64,000 nt of DNA from Lucifuga dentata. Taxonomy: Eukaryota; Chordata; Actinopteri; Ophidiiformes; Bythitidae. The notes beneath the pieces are model-generated. The model was given only the letters and a program-made list of their open reading frames with translations. It was not told the DNA's origin and searched no databases. Below are positions 1-12,667 of the stretch, in pieces. Every line of letters begins with the position of its first letter. Positions within the stretch are counted from its first letter, which is position 1. The position numbers and the translations under genes are program-made. Where the stretch lies: positions 310,001-374,000 of the forward strand of contig VXCM01000058.1 in assembly GCA_014773175.1 (NCBI GenBank), given 5' to 3'.

Positions 1-102
1 GGTCCGCAGCAGCAGTCTGCTCAAACGAGATTGGACCATTTTTTCCCCAAAACAACAAAAACTCAAACAGCAGAGGGCGCTGCTCTTCCTCCAGTATTTT
101 AA
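1..102 (+). CDS. C-terminal end of an unidentified PIP-box protein (partial)
   Basis: An open frame runs from base 1 to a TAA at 100-102 and encodes 33 residues, cut on the left by the window edge. It contains QTRLDHFF, which fits the PCNA-interacting consensus Qxx[LIM]xx[FY][FY], followed by a Pro/Thr/Lys tail. PIP boxes at the C-terminus are common in DNA replication and repair enzymes (FEN1 family, glycosylases, polymerases). The other FEN1-like gene in this window carries a similar motif, but 33 residues do not allow a family call. It could also be a chance frame; the exact motif and a short terminal tail make a real last exon more likely. Confidence 0.4.
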   Translation, partial: GPQQQSAQTRLDHFFPKTTKTQTAEGAALPPVF

Positions 103-572
103 AGTCCCAATATGTAATTTTTTTATCCTATGAATTACGTTTTTTTTTTTTAAAGTTTTATTTATAAAAGTAAATGTAGAACACAAAATAAAAATTAAGT
201 GGAATATTTCAGGCAAGACAATACATACATGATAACACATAACTTTACATTGAATATAATACTGAAAATAATCGCAGCGCCATATCGAAGTATGAATCAT
301 AACATAATATGAAAAAATAAGCTTAAGATAAATAAATTGATGATAAAAGGGAGTTATTCACCATTGTGTATAGTCATTTGCTCATTCAATCTTAAGGACA
401 CTATTAGATTTCTAATTTTTACAGGCAAATCTATATTTATTTACAAGAAATTTGTAAATTATTACATTAATGGTTAGAAATATTTTTATGAAAAGAACAA
501 TCATAAAGGAACGGGCACATTTTTGGCAGTCAGTCATTTGTGTGTTCTGTTACAAAAAATTTTGATTACATC

Positions 573-621
<49 letters not shown>

Positions 622-944
622 AAACAGTTTTGTTTCGTTTACATTTTAAATCACGGATTGTATCTTTAATGCACAGTAGAGAAATAAATTATGAAGCGGC
701 CTTTTATTGTGCCAAATCATAAAACAAGAGGCGCTCGAAATTACAAATTTTTAATATCCATTTATAGGCACATTTGGTGACAGTCTCATAGAAAAGTTAT
801 GAATATTATTATATAAAGATTCTGATAAATAATTTCAAGAAGAAAATATATGAGTTTTGCGTTTATTATTCAGGCGCAACGCGGTCACCCTTCAGTAACA
901 TAAAGGGTCCTGCAGGTGCTGTGAGCGATCAAACAGGTTCCAAA
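103..944. other. Intergenic stretch upstream of selenof
   Basis: AT-rich DNA with no supported exon. It probably holds the 3' UTR of the left-edge gene (an AATAAA lies near 186) and, from about 850, the selenof promoter and 5' UTR. A T-run at 140-152 followed by A/T-rich sequence resembles the tail of a reverse-oriented retroposon, but I cannot classify it. Confidence 0.4.
575..617 (+). repeat. (CT)n microsatellite
   Basis: Uninterrupted CT dinucleotides over about 42 bp, in the gap upstream of selenof. Confidence 0.95.
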
Positions 945-3900
945 ATGTCGGGAGAAGCGTATCTCCTGTGGCTGATGTCGCTTTTACAAACGGTGAGTTT
1001 GTCAAAATGCGGCATGTGCAATGTTTGCATAGCGTTGAAGAAACGTTTTATATCAATGTCATTGTGTTTGTGGAGCGTTCAGCGGTGTGTGTGCTGTTTT
1101 ACGGACCGCATCCGGCTTCATCGCTGCTTCAGTGACGTGGCTTATTTCCTAGAATTTCCAAGCAGCACCAAATCATTTTAAAACGTACAGTATTATACAG
1201 GATATTAATCATAAACCGTTTACTTTAGTGAAACGGTAAAGCTCTACCGAAAGCCTGTGTGCTAAAATGTATGTCTCTGAATCTGTTACATCTTCATTTG
1301 TTTTGAATTTTTCAAAAGCTAATCTATACTAAACATAATATCCCTAACAAAAATTTCCATAAATGTTCAAGAAAACAATAAAGAACAAGTGTATATGAGT
1401 AGCCTCTACCTTACATGTAAAAATTGTTGCAAATAAATAAGTAAATAATAAATTCAACTAAATTTATAAGCATAACATTTAAACATATAAGAACTTTTGA
1501 ATTAAATAACAAAATTTACGATACAAGTAATCTTTGGATACTTATATTCAAAATATATTATAATATTTTTAATAGCAAAGTTGAAAATAAGTCTTTGTTT
1601 CTGAAATTTAGTCCTAATACTAATTTATCCATTTTCTAAGGGGTTTGGATTATGAGACATTCAAGCCACATTAAAAACAGGACAGTGAGAAAATACAGGA
1701 CGCAAAGATGAACCACGAAATGGTTTTTAAATAGCCATAGTAAAATGTAATTGTCAAATGTGTGAATTAGTTTAGTGAAGATAGGCTCACTAGTTTAGTA
1801 GAATAAAATTACAGTAGTTGGCATACAAACAGGAAGAAGATGTAGAATGCAGGCTGTGAGAATTTGTTCCACACAGTTAAGAGGTGTAAACAGTTTCTGA
1901 TGGGGATATAAAATTCATAACACTCATTACTTAATACTGAAATCAAAAGCAGGTGGTGTGTCTACCATTTTCTTGATTTCAGTCTTTGTCAGGTCGTTTC
2001 TCAAAAAGATGACAGTTTCCGGCAGCTAGGATGGTAGTTGATGGTAGTTATAAACTATGGCTTACATCAGATGCCAAGCACCCTGGCCCTTCACCTCAGC
2101 GTATCTAATCTGCCTCTATTTGTAGTTTGAGCGAAGTGTTCACCAATTTAAGGGCAGTTCCAAACGATGGTTTGGGTTTCCGATGAATAAAGTTAAGGTT
2201 GATGCAAACTTTGTTACTGTGATGCACAATAACTCCAAGCATAACTTTAAAACACCACTTAAACATCCTTATCATCACAAAAACTCCTGTTGATGGTCTG
2301 CCTGGGTCCTTTAGCCCCCACAGGACAAACCCGTTGTATCCTCTGATGCCCTGCCATTGTGACCAGGATGTTTTTAAATCATAGCTTCACAACTGGAACC
2401 TGTGGTATTCATCAGTCAGCATGAAGAGATAATGACTCCTCAGACTGAATCTGACTAATGAAACATCTTCTTAATTACCTGGTTCAATCACTTTCCTGCA
2501 GACCACAAAGTGTCTCACACTGCTACTGTTTTGCTGAAATGCCTTAGCAAACCAATTGAAAAAATCCCTATAAATTAACTTTTGTAATCATTTCTCTCAC
2601 AGTCACATCAGCAGACTTCTCAGCATTTCTTTGAGGGTTTCAGTCTACATTTTAAAACAGCACACTATTTCATTTCTGGCATTTTCACCGGTAGCATGCC
2701 GCACTTTTATTCCCAAATCCCTGCTTCTAAGGAGTGAGTGAATATTTTCTAAAAGCGTGATTTCCCCTTTTTCCTCTCTCTCGTGTCTTCCCCTCTCTAC
2801 CCAGCTGTCAGCATACGGTGCCGAGGTGTCTTCAGAGGCGTGCAGGGAGCTGGGCTTCTCCAGCAACCTGCTGTGCAACTCCTGTGACCTGCTGGGAGAG
2901 TTCAGCCTGACGCAGCTCCAGCCTGCATGCAGGCAATGCTGCCAGCAGGAGGCCCAGCTGGAAGCACGCAAGGTAAAGGAACAACATGGCTTACAGAATA
3001 CAGTATTTTGCTCAATTCAGTGTGAGTAGAACACGTAAAAAAAAAAAAAAAGAGAGAGATCATAAGAGATACTGTGAGAAGGGAATTATAACCAGTGTTT
3101 AAAGGAGCAGACTGGCAATTTTGTTTGAGCCCAATAAATATGACCTGCATGCATGTTATATTACTGCCAACTGTTTTCCAAAACGTAATACTGGAGTGGT
3201 ACATTTTAGATGTGTTTTTCCTGCCTTCCAGGAAGCTATTGGTTTCAATTCATTCTAGTACGCTATTAAAATCAACTTGTAGAGAATAGAAATGTGCTTG
3301 AGGTAGGTAATTCATCACGGTGAACCAAACACCGTTGTTACAATCCTAACAATTGTTCTTATTTTTTGTCAACGTAACTTACTTTACTCAGTCCAACATG
3401 AAAACTGCACAGAAGAAATTGTACATCTCCACCAGAGAATATAGCCCCAGGAGAAGACAGCTTGTACTGAGAAATTAAAAATGGCCCTGCCTTCTCTATT
3501 CTGATGTGCGTGTTTAGAGGCCAAACACTGAATTTGAAGGTGAGCGAACATTTGATTTTGAAAGATTAGCAGATTTGGCCAAATAACAGGAAAACTAAAA
3601 CACTGTTTCATGTTTTGAAAATGGCTGCCGGTAATGTAAACCTGTATGCACGTAACATCTGTTGGGCTTAAACATGCAAAATCACTTGTATGGTCCTTTA
3701 ACAAGAATACATACAGTAGAACGAGAAAATTGCAGGTCCTAGGCACAGTTTTTCCAGTGTTTGTGTTTACTTGTGCTATTATTGCTATTAGTGTATTAGT
3801 GTTACAGCAGACAGGCATTTAAGAGGGTTTCCATGGCATTTCCTTGTCAGCAACACGCATTTAGTGACACTGACAGGATCTCGCCTCCCAGCATTTTAAC

Positions 3901-6900
3901 TCCCACTAAAACACTCCAGTTTTAGCCAAGCTGCCACTGGGTGCTGACTCAACTTGCATAATGTTATATAGCAGCTGTGCATTTTATCCGAGCTGCCACA
4001 CACAAACTGTCGCTCGCCCTCTCTGATGTTCAAAGCGAAGGCTCCTTGACCCTCATGTCACTCTCTTATGGGGAAGGCGACGCCTTCCCCGTAAGTGGCA
4101 AGGCGCACCAGTCATTTCTGCAAATTAAACAGGAGTCTCCTGCTGCGCTGCGATAGATAAACACCGACTTAAGCGAAGGTGGAACCACGGCATGATTTCC
4201 TTTGATTAAGCAAAGCCCCTGGAGTGTGCGCGGTATCCTAGCAACAGCACCTTGGAAAGGGTCGCGCACACCTCATTACTCCTCTTGATGATAACCGTGT
4301 TTCAGACAGACACTTAGAGGGAAGATTATTGCTCTTCCTCCCCGGGAATTGAGCGAAAATGTCAGAAGAGCAACTGTCTGTTTCCCGCCGTGTGCTGAGG
4401 GTACGAGCCGAAATGGCAGCTTCACGCAGCGCATTTTCTCCCTCAGACAGCAACAATTATCTGTGTTAAGAATTCTTTCAGCCTCACGACTGACATCATC
4501 GCCATGTCATTAAGCCCTGTGAGAAATGGCTCATTGCACAACCAAGTAGATTGATAAGATTCACTGAGCACGGAGGACATTTCGGCGACAACTGTGTGAT
4601 TTTCGTGTAAACCGGCGTTGCGTAGCAGCCCATCAGCTCCCTCAGGTGTCGCCATGCCACCGCGTCTCCCAGGCCTTTGCAGTGCTCATTAGATGATAAT
4701 AACACGGCAGGCTTCCTTTTCAGAGCTTTTAAGGTTTAATCCATGAGAAATTTGCCCCACTTGAAGCACTTGAGAGTGTGTTTAGAATAGTTAAGAGGCA
4801 GACAAAATGATTCATTGTGTTTATTATGTGGCCTGTACAGAGCGACGCTTACGCCACATGATCCTGGCTTGCGTGTTTCTTGTTGGTGTTACTCATTGTG
4901 GCTGATTTCTTTAATAACTACGTGGTTTCTGTTTGATTCTTCTATGCTGCAGTGAACAGAGTTGCTCTCCGGCTCTCTCTGCAATGTTGGTGGAGTACTT
5001 AAAGGACAATATCGGTGATTTAGCATGTTAAAGCCCACAGATGTTGCATTACCATTTTCCAAAACATAAAGCCATATTTTAGATTTCCTGCTATTTTGCC
5101 AAATAAAAATCAAATGTTGAGGTGATACACCCATCGTAAAATGAATTGCTTTGTCTGCTGACACATGCAGAAAGCACGGTCGTTTTCTAAATTTCTTGGT
5201 AAAAGCCAGTGTCTCCTGACACTTTATTCCCTGGTGGAGACATCCATTTTCTTCATTTTCTACATTTTCTGTGTAGTGCCAATTTGTTTGCTGTGATGGA
5301 TTACTTATCTCAAGCACATTTGAAATCTCTACAAGTTGATTTCAATAGCATATTGGAAAGAACTGAAACCAATGGCTGCCTGGAAAGTAGGAAAAACAAG
5401 TCTAAAATGTTCCACTTCAGTATCAGATTTTGAAAAATGGTTGGCATAATGTTAAACAAATTGTATTTATTAGGCTCAAACATGCAAACTCACTGTTATC
5501 TCCTTTAATGGCAGGAAAAGTATATTTTGAGCTCCTGATAAAATAATATTTTTAATGATGGTGTTGGTTTTGTGTTCAGTGATAGCCAGCTAATTAACGC
5601 CTTTTCAAACGGTGCATCTATTAATGCTGCAGAACTCTGTGACTTGTCTCTGGAGGAAATGAAAAACATAAAAATTACAATTTTATAATGCCGGACTATT
5701 GACTGACAGATAGGGAAAGGAAGAAAGAGGAAGAGATTATAACTTTGCATGTGTAATTTAATTTGTGTGAGCCAGTGGACCAGACCGCTTACCTCTACCC
5801 TTCCAGAAACAGCAAGCACAGCCCGTCATGAAATACTGCTGTGACACTCCAATTTCCTCTAACTTATTGTGTATTGGTGCTGGAGGTTTGATTACAAGTG
5901 AGCTCTGCACAAACTGCCATCCATCAGCCCTGCTCCATATGCACACACTTACAGTTTAATGACCCCCAAGGAATCGCCTGGACATGTTTATGAATCAACC
6001 TGCCTGAATCAAATTACTCCTTGGGGCTGGGCATCCTACCACCAGCAGGGCAGCTGCTGCTGTTTCTGTGTGCAAACAGGGAGGGAAAAAAAACCAAAAA
6101 ATCTTTAAAGGACCATACCATTGCATGTTTGAGCCTAATATATTCAGTTTTCATACACGTAAGGTTACTGACAATCATTTCCCAAAGNGCATGTTTGAGC
6201 CTAATATATTCAGTTTTCATACACGTAAGGTTACTGACAATCATTTCCCAAAGCGTACTACTAGAACGGTGAGTTAAAAATGTTTTTCCTACCTTCTAGA
6301 CTGCTGTTGGTTTCAGTTCATTCTGCTATTAAAATCAACTTGTTGATACTTGAAATGTTCTTGGGATAGGTAATCCATCATCATGAACAAGACGTGTTTT
6401 CAGATTTTTTTCAAAGTTTCGTAATTTGGGATATATAGTCCCTAAAGGAGACCTGCGTTTATCGAAAAATTTAAATGACTGTGACTTCATAATGCTGTGT
6501 AACTATTAACAGTTGAAACATTGAGTTTTAAGGTGAGTGTATCGCTTGAATATTTGATTTTGAAAGGTTAAGAGGTTTTGCAAAATATCAGGAAAGCTCA
6601 AATACGGTTTTATCCTTTGGGAAATGAGTGTCAGTAACGTTATGTGTATGAAAATTGAATATATTAGGCTCAAACATGCTAAATGAGTGGTATGGTCCTT
6701 TAATGGTCTCTCATGATATGCTTTCTGTACACAGCTCTATGGTGGGGCCATCCTTGAGGTTTGTGGATGAAAACTGGGGAGGTTCCCTCAAGTCCAAGGT
6801 GAGTTACTGTGATAGGATAATATTCTGATGCTGATGTAGAACGATCACAACTACTTTTGTCTAGTAATTTCTCCTGATTTTTGATTCTTGGACATAAGCT

Positions 6901-7692
6901 TATGTGGCTCATCATAACATGAATTTGTCTAAAATTATCCTTTGAAGTCAGTTAAAAGGTATGGGAGTTCACTTTTTAGTGTAGGTGGTCTTGCTGTTTA
7001 AGTTGTTTTACAGACCTCCCATCTCGGCGCAGTGTTTGGTTAACTCGGTGTTGGGTTACGTTGATGACTTGCTGCAGCTAGCCACCATATGGGGGAAGAA
7101 CCGCGGAGCCCCGTCTGTGCCATACGGCTGTCATTTGTTTACTTCAGCTGTAGCCATCTTGTGTTCTCAACTGTCTTCTCTCCTGTTAACGCCACATTCT
7201 CTGGAGGTTTTTGCAGTTGTCACTAATTACAGGCTGCAGCACGAAAATAGAACAAATTGATTGATTACTCCACATTTGTCTTGCTGCGTTTGATCTCCGC
7301 AGCTTTTGTCAGGAGCGAAAAGCCGAAGATGTTCAAGGGTCTTCAAATCAAGGTAGTGATGATGAATTACATTGCTGATGATGTATGATGTCTGAGTGCA
7401 TCTCATAATTAGACTCATTAAAGCTTATTATATGTACATTGCGATGTCAAACATAAATCAGGTTATGCTGATAAAATGAGTCAAACATTTCTATGAATAT
7501 TTTCCATTTATGAGACTTTACTCCTCCTTTTTTCCCCTCTCCTTTCCTCCCACACGTCAGTATGTGAGAGGCTCAGATCCTGTACTAAAGCTTTTGGATG
7601 ATAATGGGAACATCGCTGAAGAACTCAGCATCCTCAAGTGGAACACAGACAGCGTGGAGGAATTCCTGAGTGAGAAATTGGACAGGATATAG
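945..7692 (+). CDS. selenof: Selenoprotein F (15 kDa selenoprotein)
   Basis: ER-lumenal thioredoxin-fold protein that in mammals binds UDP-glucose:glycoprotein glucosyltransferase and is thought to assist disulfide quality control. Five coding exons join in phase: 945-992, 2805-2972, 6735-6798, 7303-7352 and 7561-7692, giving 153 residues. Residues 1 to about 20 are a hydrophobic signal peptide. The Cys-rich domain follows (ACRELGFSSNLLC, then CRQCC). The redox motif Cys82-Gly83-Sec84 uses the TGA at 6768-6770, read through as selenocysteine; the frame continues as KLGRFPQVQ and ends in SEKLDRI. Start chosen because it directly precedes the signal peptide and splices in phase to the conserved exon 2. 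A SECIS element lies downstream. Intron 2 (3.8 kb) holds three foldback elements. A conceptual translation that ignores Sec would wrongly stop at residue 83. Confidence 0.97.
3099..3701 (+). mobile_element. Foldback MITE copy 1 (selenof intron 2)
   Basis: Starts TTAA-AGGAGCAG and ends in the inverted form, GGTCCT-TTAA. The ends are about 85-bp imperfect inverted repeats containing GTTTGAGCCCAATA-like and, inverted, GGGCTTAAACATGC sequence. The inner part carries the family's GGTTTCAATTCATTCT block in forward orientation. More diverged than copies 3 to 6 and 8. No coding capacity. Confidence 0.75.
3820..4990. other. Candidate conserved non-coding sequence in selenof intron 2
   Basis: This part of the intron is more GC-balanced and non-repetitive than its surroundings. 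It is rich in homeodomain-type TAAT/ATTA and TGACA words (for example 4480-4560 and 4680-4750) and has no coherent exon. It looks like regulatory intronic DNA, but conservation cannot be shown from one sequence. Confidence 0.25.
4999..5508 (-). mobile_element. Foldback MITE copy 2 (selenof intron 2)
   Basis: TTAA-AGGACAAT at the left and CTCCT-TTAA at the right. The inner GATGGATTAC and GAACTGAAACCAATGG blocks are in the opposite orientation to copy 1. The left inverted end is eroded, so the element is only about 510 bp. Confidence 0.65.
6105..6703 (+). mobile_element. Foldback MITE copy 3 (next to the Sec exon)
   Basis: TTAA-AGGACCATACC at 6105 and GGTATGGTCCT-TTAA ending at 6703, with near-perfect inverted ends of about 85 bp. 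The left end contains an assembly duplication (6123-6187 and 6189-6253 around one N). The right end lies 31 bp before selenof exon 3, the selenocysteine exon. Confidence 0.85.
6123..6253. repeat. 65-bp duplication around a single N (assembly scar)
   Basis: 6123-6187 and 6189-6253 are identical and separated by the N at 6188. Other copies of the MITE have this segment once, so one copy is almost certainly an unmerged contig overlap. Confidence 0.85.
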
Positions 7693-8112
7693 ACATAAGT
7701 ACCCAAATTTTTAAAGAATCTTTAGTTATGAATTTCTACCCAACACCGACTCGGCAGGTGTTAAACAACTCTTCAATATGACTGTTATTGCACCTCAAAA
7801 ATCATTAAACTTCTTTTTTAGATACCAAATATTATCTGTGTGAATATGAAACAGCAAAATCACATAAAATACCTGAAATTATAATTAGCATTACAGATGA
7901 AGTGTAGTTGAAATTGGTCCTATAAGTGTTAAAGGGTAAAGCCTAATGTTGTTGCACATCATTTACTTGTCTTCTATCTGTCGAAGTTTCTTTTCGTCTA
8001 TGATATTCTTGTATAATTATTTTTTTATAACGCTTGATATAGTCAGTGATGGGATTTGTAATAAGTGTGAGAGGATCCTAGTTGCCTTCTAAATGCAGAT
8101 ATTTTTGCAGAG

Positions 8113-8179
8113 ACACAAATTAATGAAGACCTGACAGTAAACCAATTTTTGGGATGTGAGTTCTGATGTATATTTGTGT
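8113..8179 (+). promoter_or_regulatory. SECIS element in the selenof 3' UTR
   Basis: The SECIS core is present: ATGA at 8123-8126, an unpaired AAA at 8139-8141, and TGAT at 8164-8167 to complete the non-Watson-Crick quartet. The flanks 8113-8120 and 8172-8179 are perfectly complementary over 8 bp and form helix I. It lies about 430 bases after the stop and recruits SBP2/eEFSec to decode the TGA at 6768. Confidence 0.88.
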
Positions 8180-8256
8180 TTTACTGAACTGCTTTTGAGA
8201 GAAACTAGATCCGTTTTGAGTGTTTTGAGTGAGCGAGAAGGTGGTAAATATTCAAC

Positions 8257-8262
8257 AATAAA
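8257..8262 (+). other. Polyadenylation signal of selenof
   Basis: AATAAA about 565 bases after the stop codon and 78 bases after the SECIS; the likely transcript end of selenof. Confidence 0.6.
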
Positions 8263-8289
8263 GAAAGTCTAAAGGTTTTTCTGATGAAT

Positions 8290-9466
8290 GTGTGTCCTTT
8301 TATTAAAAGAAGTTACAAATACTGAAACGCATGGTTAACAGAATTCTACTTGTTCCATGTTTTGTCGGAATGATTTGAACCACCTCACGTGGCATTACTG
8401 ACATCTAGCGGTCAGAAAAAGCATTGCAACAATATTGGCGCTATGACAGGGAAAGCTGCCAACAGCCTTACAAAACAAGTTAAAAATAACAAGCTTAGTC
8501 ATATAATGTGATCACTGCATTTTATAATCACATTACTAAGGCCCAAAACAAATTTAATCTATTACAGTAATATATAGAGCATTATTTTTGGAAGCTGCAT
8601 TTTGGAGAGGCAAAAAGCTTTTTTGGCTCAGCTTTCCTAAACTTTACACTCCCTTTATAAAAGTAAAAATGATTTATGCCGACCACTTAAAGCTTTCCTG
8701 ACCTTGTTATAGATCTCATTACATTTTTAAGTTAAATCTGAACAACAGATTTAGCCCTCTGTTACACTATCCAGTCTTCTATGAAAGGGAAGAGCGATTT
8801 AAAACCATCTGGTTGCCCTTCTCTATTTCTGCAGCACAGGCCCGTGCAGCATAAAGGGCCTCAATAGACTGAAAAAATTTGTATCTATAATGAAGAGACA
8901 GTGGCTTAAAGTTACCATCTTATGCTTCTATGGTGCAAATATATATATATATATATATTTATATAATTTTATGTATTCACTGCATTTTTTTTTTAACTGA
9001 AAGCACTATATGCAGTTAAAATGATTCCTGCAAGTTTTCTGCACGTCCTCACTTAAACCATGTGCAGTAATATGTGGATAAACCTACACTGGAAGGCCCT
9101 TATTGCTCTATGCTGTCCTGCATTAACCTAAAATGCAAACTCAATCCATCAGGAACTTTGAAAGATATGGAAGCAGTCTGTTGGAAGGGCCCCTAAAGAC
9201 AAAGTATGAGTCTTAGCTGTTCATATTTTGTAATACTCCTGCTAATATTTAGCATGCAAAACACAACAGATAATACATACTGAACATGAAAATATATCTG
9301 TTAACTTTAAGCATGGTAGTTTGCTAACATTTAGCATGTCAGCAGACAAATTGGCAAATGGTAAAGTTGTAGCTTTAAAAGCATAGGCACTATAAAAACT
9401 TAAAGATGACTACAAAGCATGCTGCATGCGAAAAAGCAAACACAAGTGGTCAAACTGTCACACAAA
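8290..9466. other. Intergenic gap between selenof and the claudin gene
   Basis: Convergent gap between the two 3' ends. It holds an (AT)n tract near 8940-8965 and AT-rich sequence, with nothing coding. The right part is the claudin 3' UTR read on the minus strand. Confidence 0.5.
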
Positions 9467-10558
9467 TTATACATAATTATGGTCTCTCTTTCCCTCTGAG
9501 TGATGGTCATCAGGCTTGCTGCGGGTCTGAGGCTTGTAAACAACTCCTGGGTAACTGAAATGCAAGATGGAATATTTGATTGATTGGTGGTGCCAAACCA
9601 TGTGTAATAAGTTTTATTTTACATTACAGATTAACACGAGTAAAAAAGTAAAATATACAGTCAAACAGTGCTCATGATACAGAAACTACCCTGCAGAGAA
9701 CAGACTGCAGGGTCATCTTGTGCTGTCACTGTAAATCTTTGAGGACTCACTGTGATTTTTCATCTTTGACCATTTCCTTGAAAGCCACAGATTTCAAGAT
9801 GCCCCCCACAACTACGATGCCACCTCCTATCCAGGCGACAAACAGTGCAGGGCCAAATGTGTATCTGAAAAAGGAACACCACCATTCACTCAGGATCCAT
9901 GTTCACAAGATGAAAAACTTGGTGATTTTGACAAGAAGTTGAGTTTAAAAAAAAAAAAAGCCCAGAGTTGTAAAGTTTAAATTGTTGTTATAGTACACTA
10001 TCAGGAAAATTTACTACTCTGCATCATTTTGGAGAAGTCTGGGCCATTCTGCAGTTTGGCGCATTCATTCATACATAGGAAGTGAAATTTTGTCAAACAT
10101 ATCAATATAAAAAGAAGACAAAATCAAATCAAATTAATCTGAAAATCAGAATTGGATTGTCAAATCTGAAGTTAACAGTGAGACACAATAATGTTTCTAT
10201 TGGACATTTATGCTGTGTAATAAATATGTTACTTTAGATAACTTCTGTTGAGAAGTTATCCAGAATTTTCTGGTGAAGACAATTTTCTGGTCAAGATTTC
10301 AAGATATAGTAAACAGATGAAGAAAAAAGAAGAAAAATACTAGTAAAAACAGTGCTTAGGAGCTCTATATGCCTTACCTAGGAATCCCTCCCATTCCTCC
10401 TCCCATTCCTCCACCCATCCACATTCCCTCCCCCATCATCCCTCCTCCATAGCCCCCCCCATAGTTAGGGTTGTAGGTAGACATCTTGAAACTGGCCACA
10501 ATCTGATTGGCATAGATAGAAGCTCCTGCAATTCCACAAACACCTGAGTGAGGGCGAT

Positions 10559-10604
<46 letters not shown>

Positions 10605-12610
10605 AAGGTTAGTACTTGATTTGGTCACTAAACTAAAGACACTACTGCAAATCCAAGGTAGACCATAAATCAGTACTTTTACTCAAGTAAAAGTAAAATG
10701 AAATAACATCCTAAAATAAGATGAAATAAAATTCAAATTAATAATAAATATAAAGATCTAAAAGTCAAAATGCAAAGTAAAATCAAATAATGTTTTAAAA
10801 TAATTTTCTAATAATTTAAACCATAATTTTGCCTTTACTTGACCTAAAAAGCTCCACAATGTACTAATTCAAAAGATTTACTGTGGTTAGACTGTTGGAA
10901 GCTGTTGAAGCTGAGTAAAAAAAAAAAAAAAAAAAAAAAAAAGTGTAGAATCATGTACAAGTTGTAGAATTTAAATGACCTCAGATTTTAGAGGATTAAG
11001 GCACAGATACATGCTATCAGCTGTACTCATGATTTTTTTTTTTTCAACATACCAGCAATGATGAACATGATGCCAGCGGCGAGGCTCATCTTGGCCTTGG
11101 TGGTGTCTGCCATGCTGTTCATCGTGAGGCACTTCAGAGAGAAAACTGATATCAGTGCCCCTAGGACACTCAGCACCACACTCACTATCATCAGAGCTCG
11201 CACAGCCTGGAACATACCTACAGCACACAAACACACACATACACAGACATTACATTGTGCCTGACATTTCAAAGACATGTGGATGTAGACCTATAGACCT
11301 ATACTAGTAAAAACAAATTATATTGGCCTACTTTGAGTCTCCAAGATTGAAATTGCGCAGCAGAATTCTATGCATCACTTTTGACTTAGAAGTTCTGTTC
11401 TGTCACATAAGAAAATGAGCAAGGGGGGTTACTATTTTTTGTGGAAGTAATGTAATTCCTGAGGTGTTTTTGCACATCAGCTTAAATAAAAGCTTCATTT
11501 GAGCTATGTGATTATAACTATTCTAACAAATTCTAGAGGTACACAGGACTCTATGAGTTGAACAAGGTGAACAAAACAGGCCGCCATGCATTGATTTGAT
11601 GGCTGCAACCATAATTGTGGCTTTAAGCTTCAGCACTGCTAACCTAATTTGACCCTCTCAGACTTTCTCCTCTTTGCAAAGATGGAAAAGGGTTTAGCTG
11701 GATCCCGTTTGGCCTCATATGATGATGTTATAGCACCACTGGAAAGTTTTTTGGACAGCTGAGACAAGGATAAAACCTCTCCAGCATTCTGTGTCAAGTG
11801 GAAAGGAGATTATGTGAAAAAGTAAATAACTGCATCACCTCTAAAATAAATATTTCTGTGCTAGGCCTAGAACCGTCATAAGTAATGATTGACATTGCAA
11901 CACTGTTATTGATTGATTTTAAGTTCTTTAATCTTGATCAGAAGATGATGTTCATCAGATGTACCGATGTGACTTGCATTCTCTTAGGGGTGCTCTCTGA
12001 ACCCGCCCTTTGCTTATTGTTTGTTCTGTTTCTGATAAGTGTGTTGACTAAGACTTGGCCTGGCTGTCCTTTATGCTGACCAGAATGCACTGGTGCTAAT
12101 GTAAATACTGATAGGAGTATGCGAGACACCAGAACAAAAGATAGAGGACGGACAGAAACTGAGGACAAGAGTGATTTGAAAACATTTTCTGTTAAATAAA
12201 AAACAAAAAACAATCACACAAATATTTTTTGTGTAAAAAGGTTAAATTAGATTTATAGCATTTTGCAGATAGATTCTAATTTATTACTTTTACACCCTTG
12301 TTGAAAATTCAGAGTTCTCTGTGTTTCTACATGTATCTAATAGTGTATTTGAGCATATTTGCACCCAATCAAATTGTCTAATATTTCATTAATCACTAAT
12401 TTTACTGTTTATTTTCCCATTTAAATTTTGAAAAAGTATTTTACAAGAATTACTAATAAAGTTATGTGATTTTGAATAGAGTTTCTCCAAGCAATGTCCA
12501 TTTATAATAATGGACCTACTGGTGAATCTGGCAGTTTTGAAGAGATTAAACCAGCAAACTGGCTGTTCGTCTCATCTCCTTTTTCTTACTAGATATTTAT
12601 ATCAGAGATG

Positions 12611-12667
<57 letters not shown>

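Noticed and set aside
7010..7200. GC-richer block in selenof intron 3 as a hidden exon
   Set aside because: An open frame exists, but it has no family match and selenof phases are complete without it.
9747..9749. Stop codon ending the claudin after exon 4
   Set aside because: It is inside a consensus donor, and a phase-matched exon with a claudin PDZ tail lies downstream at 9554-9467.
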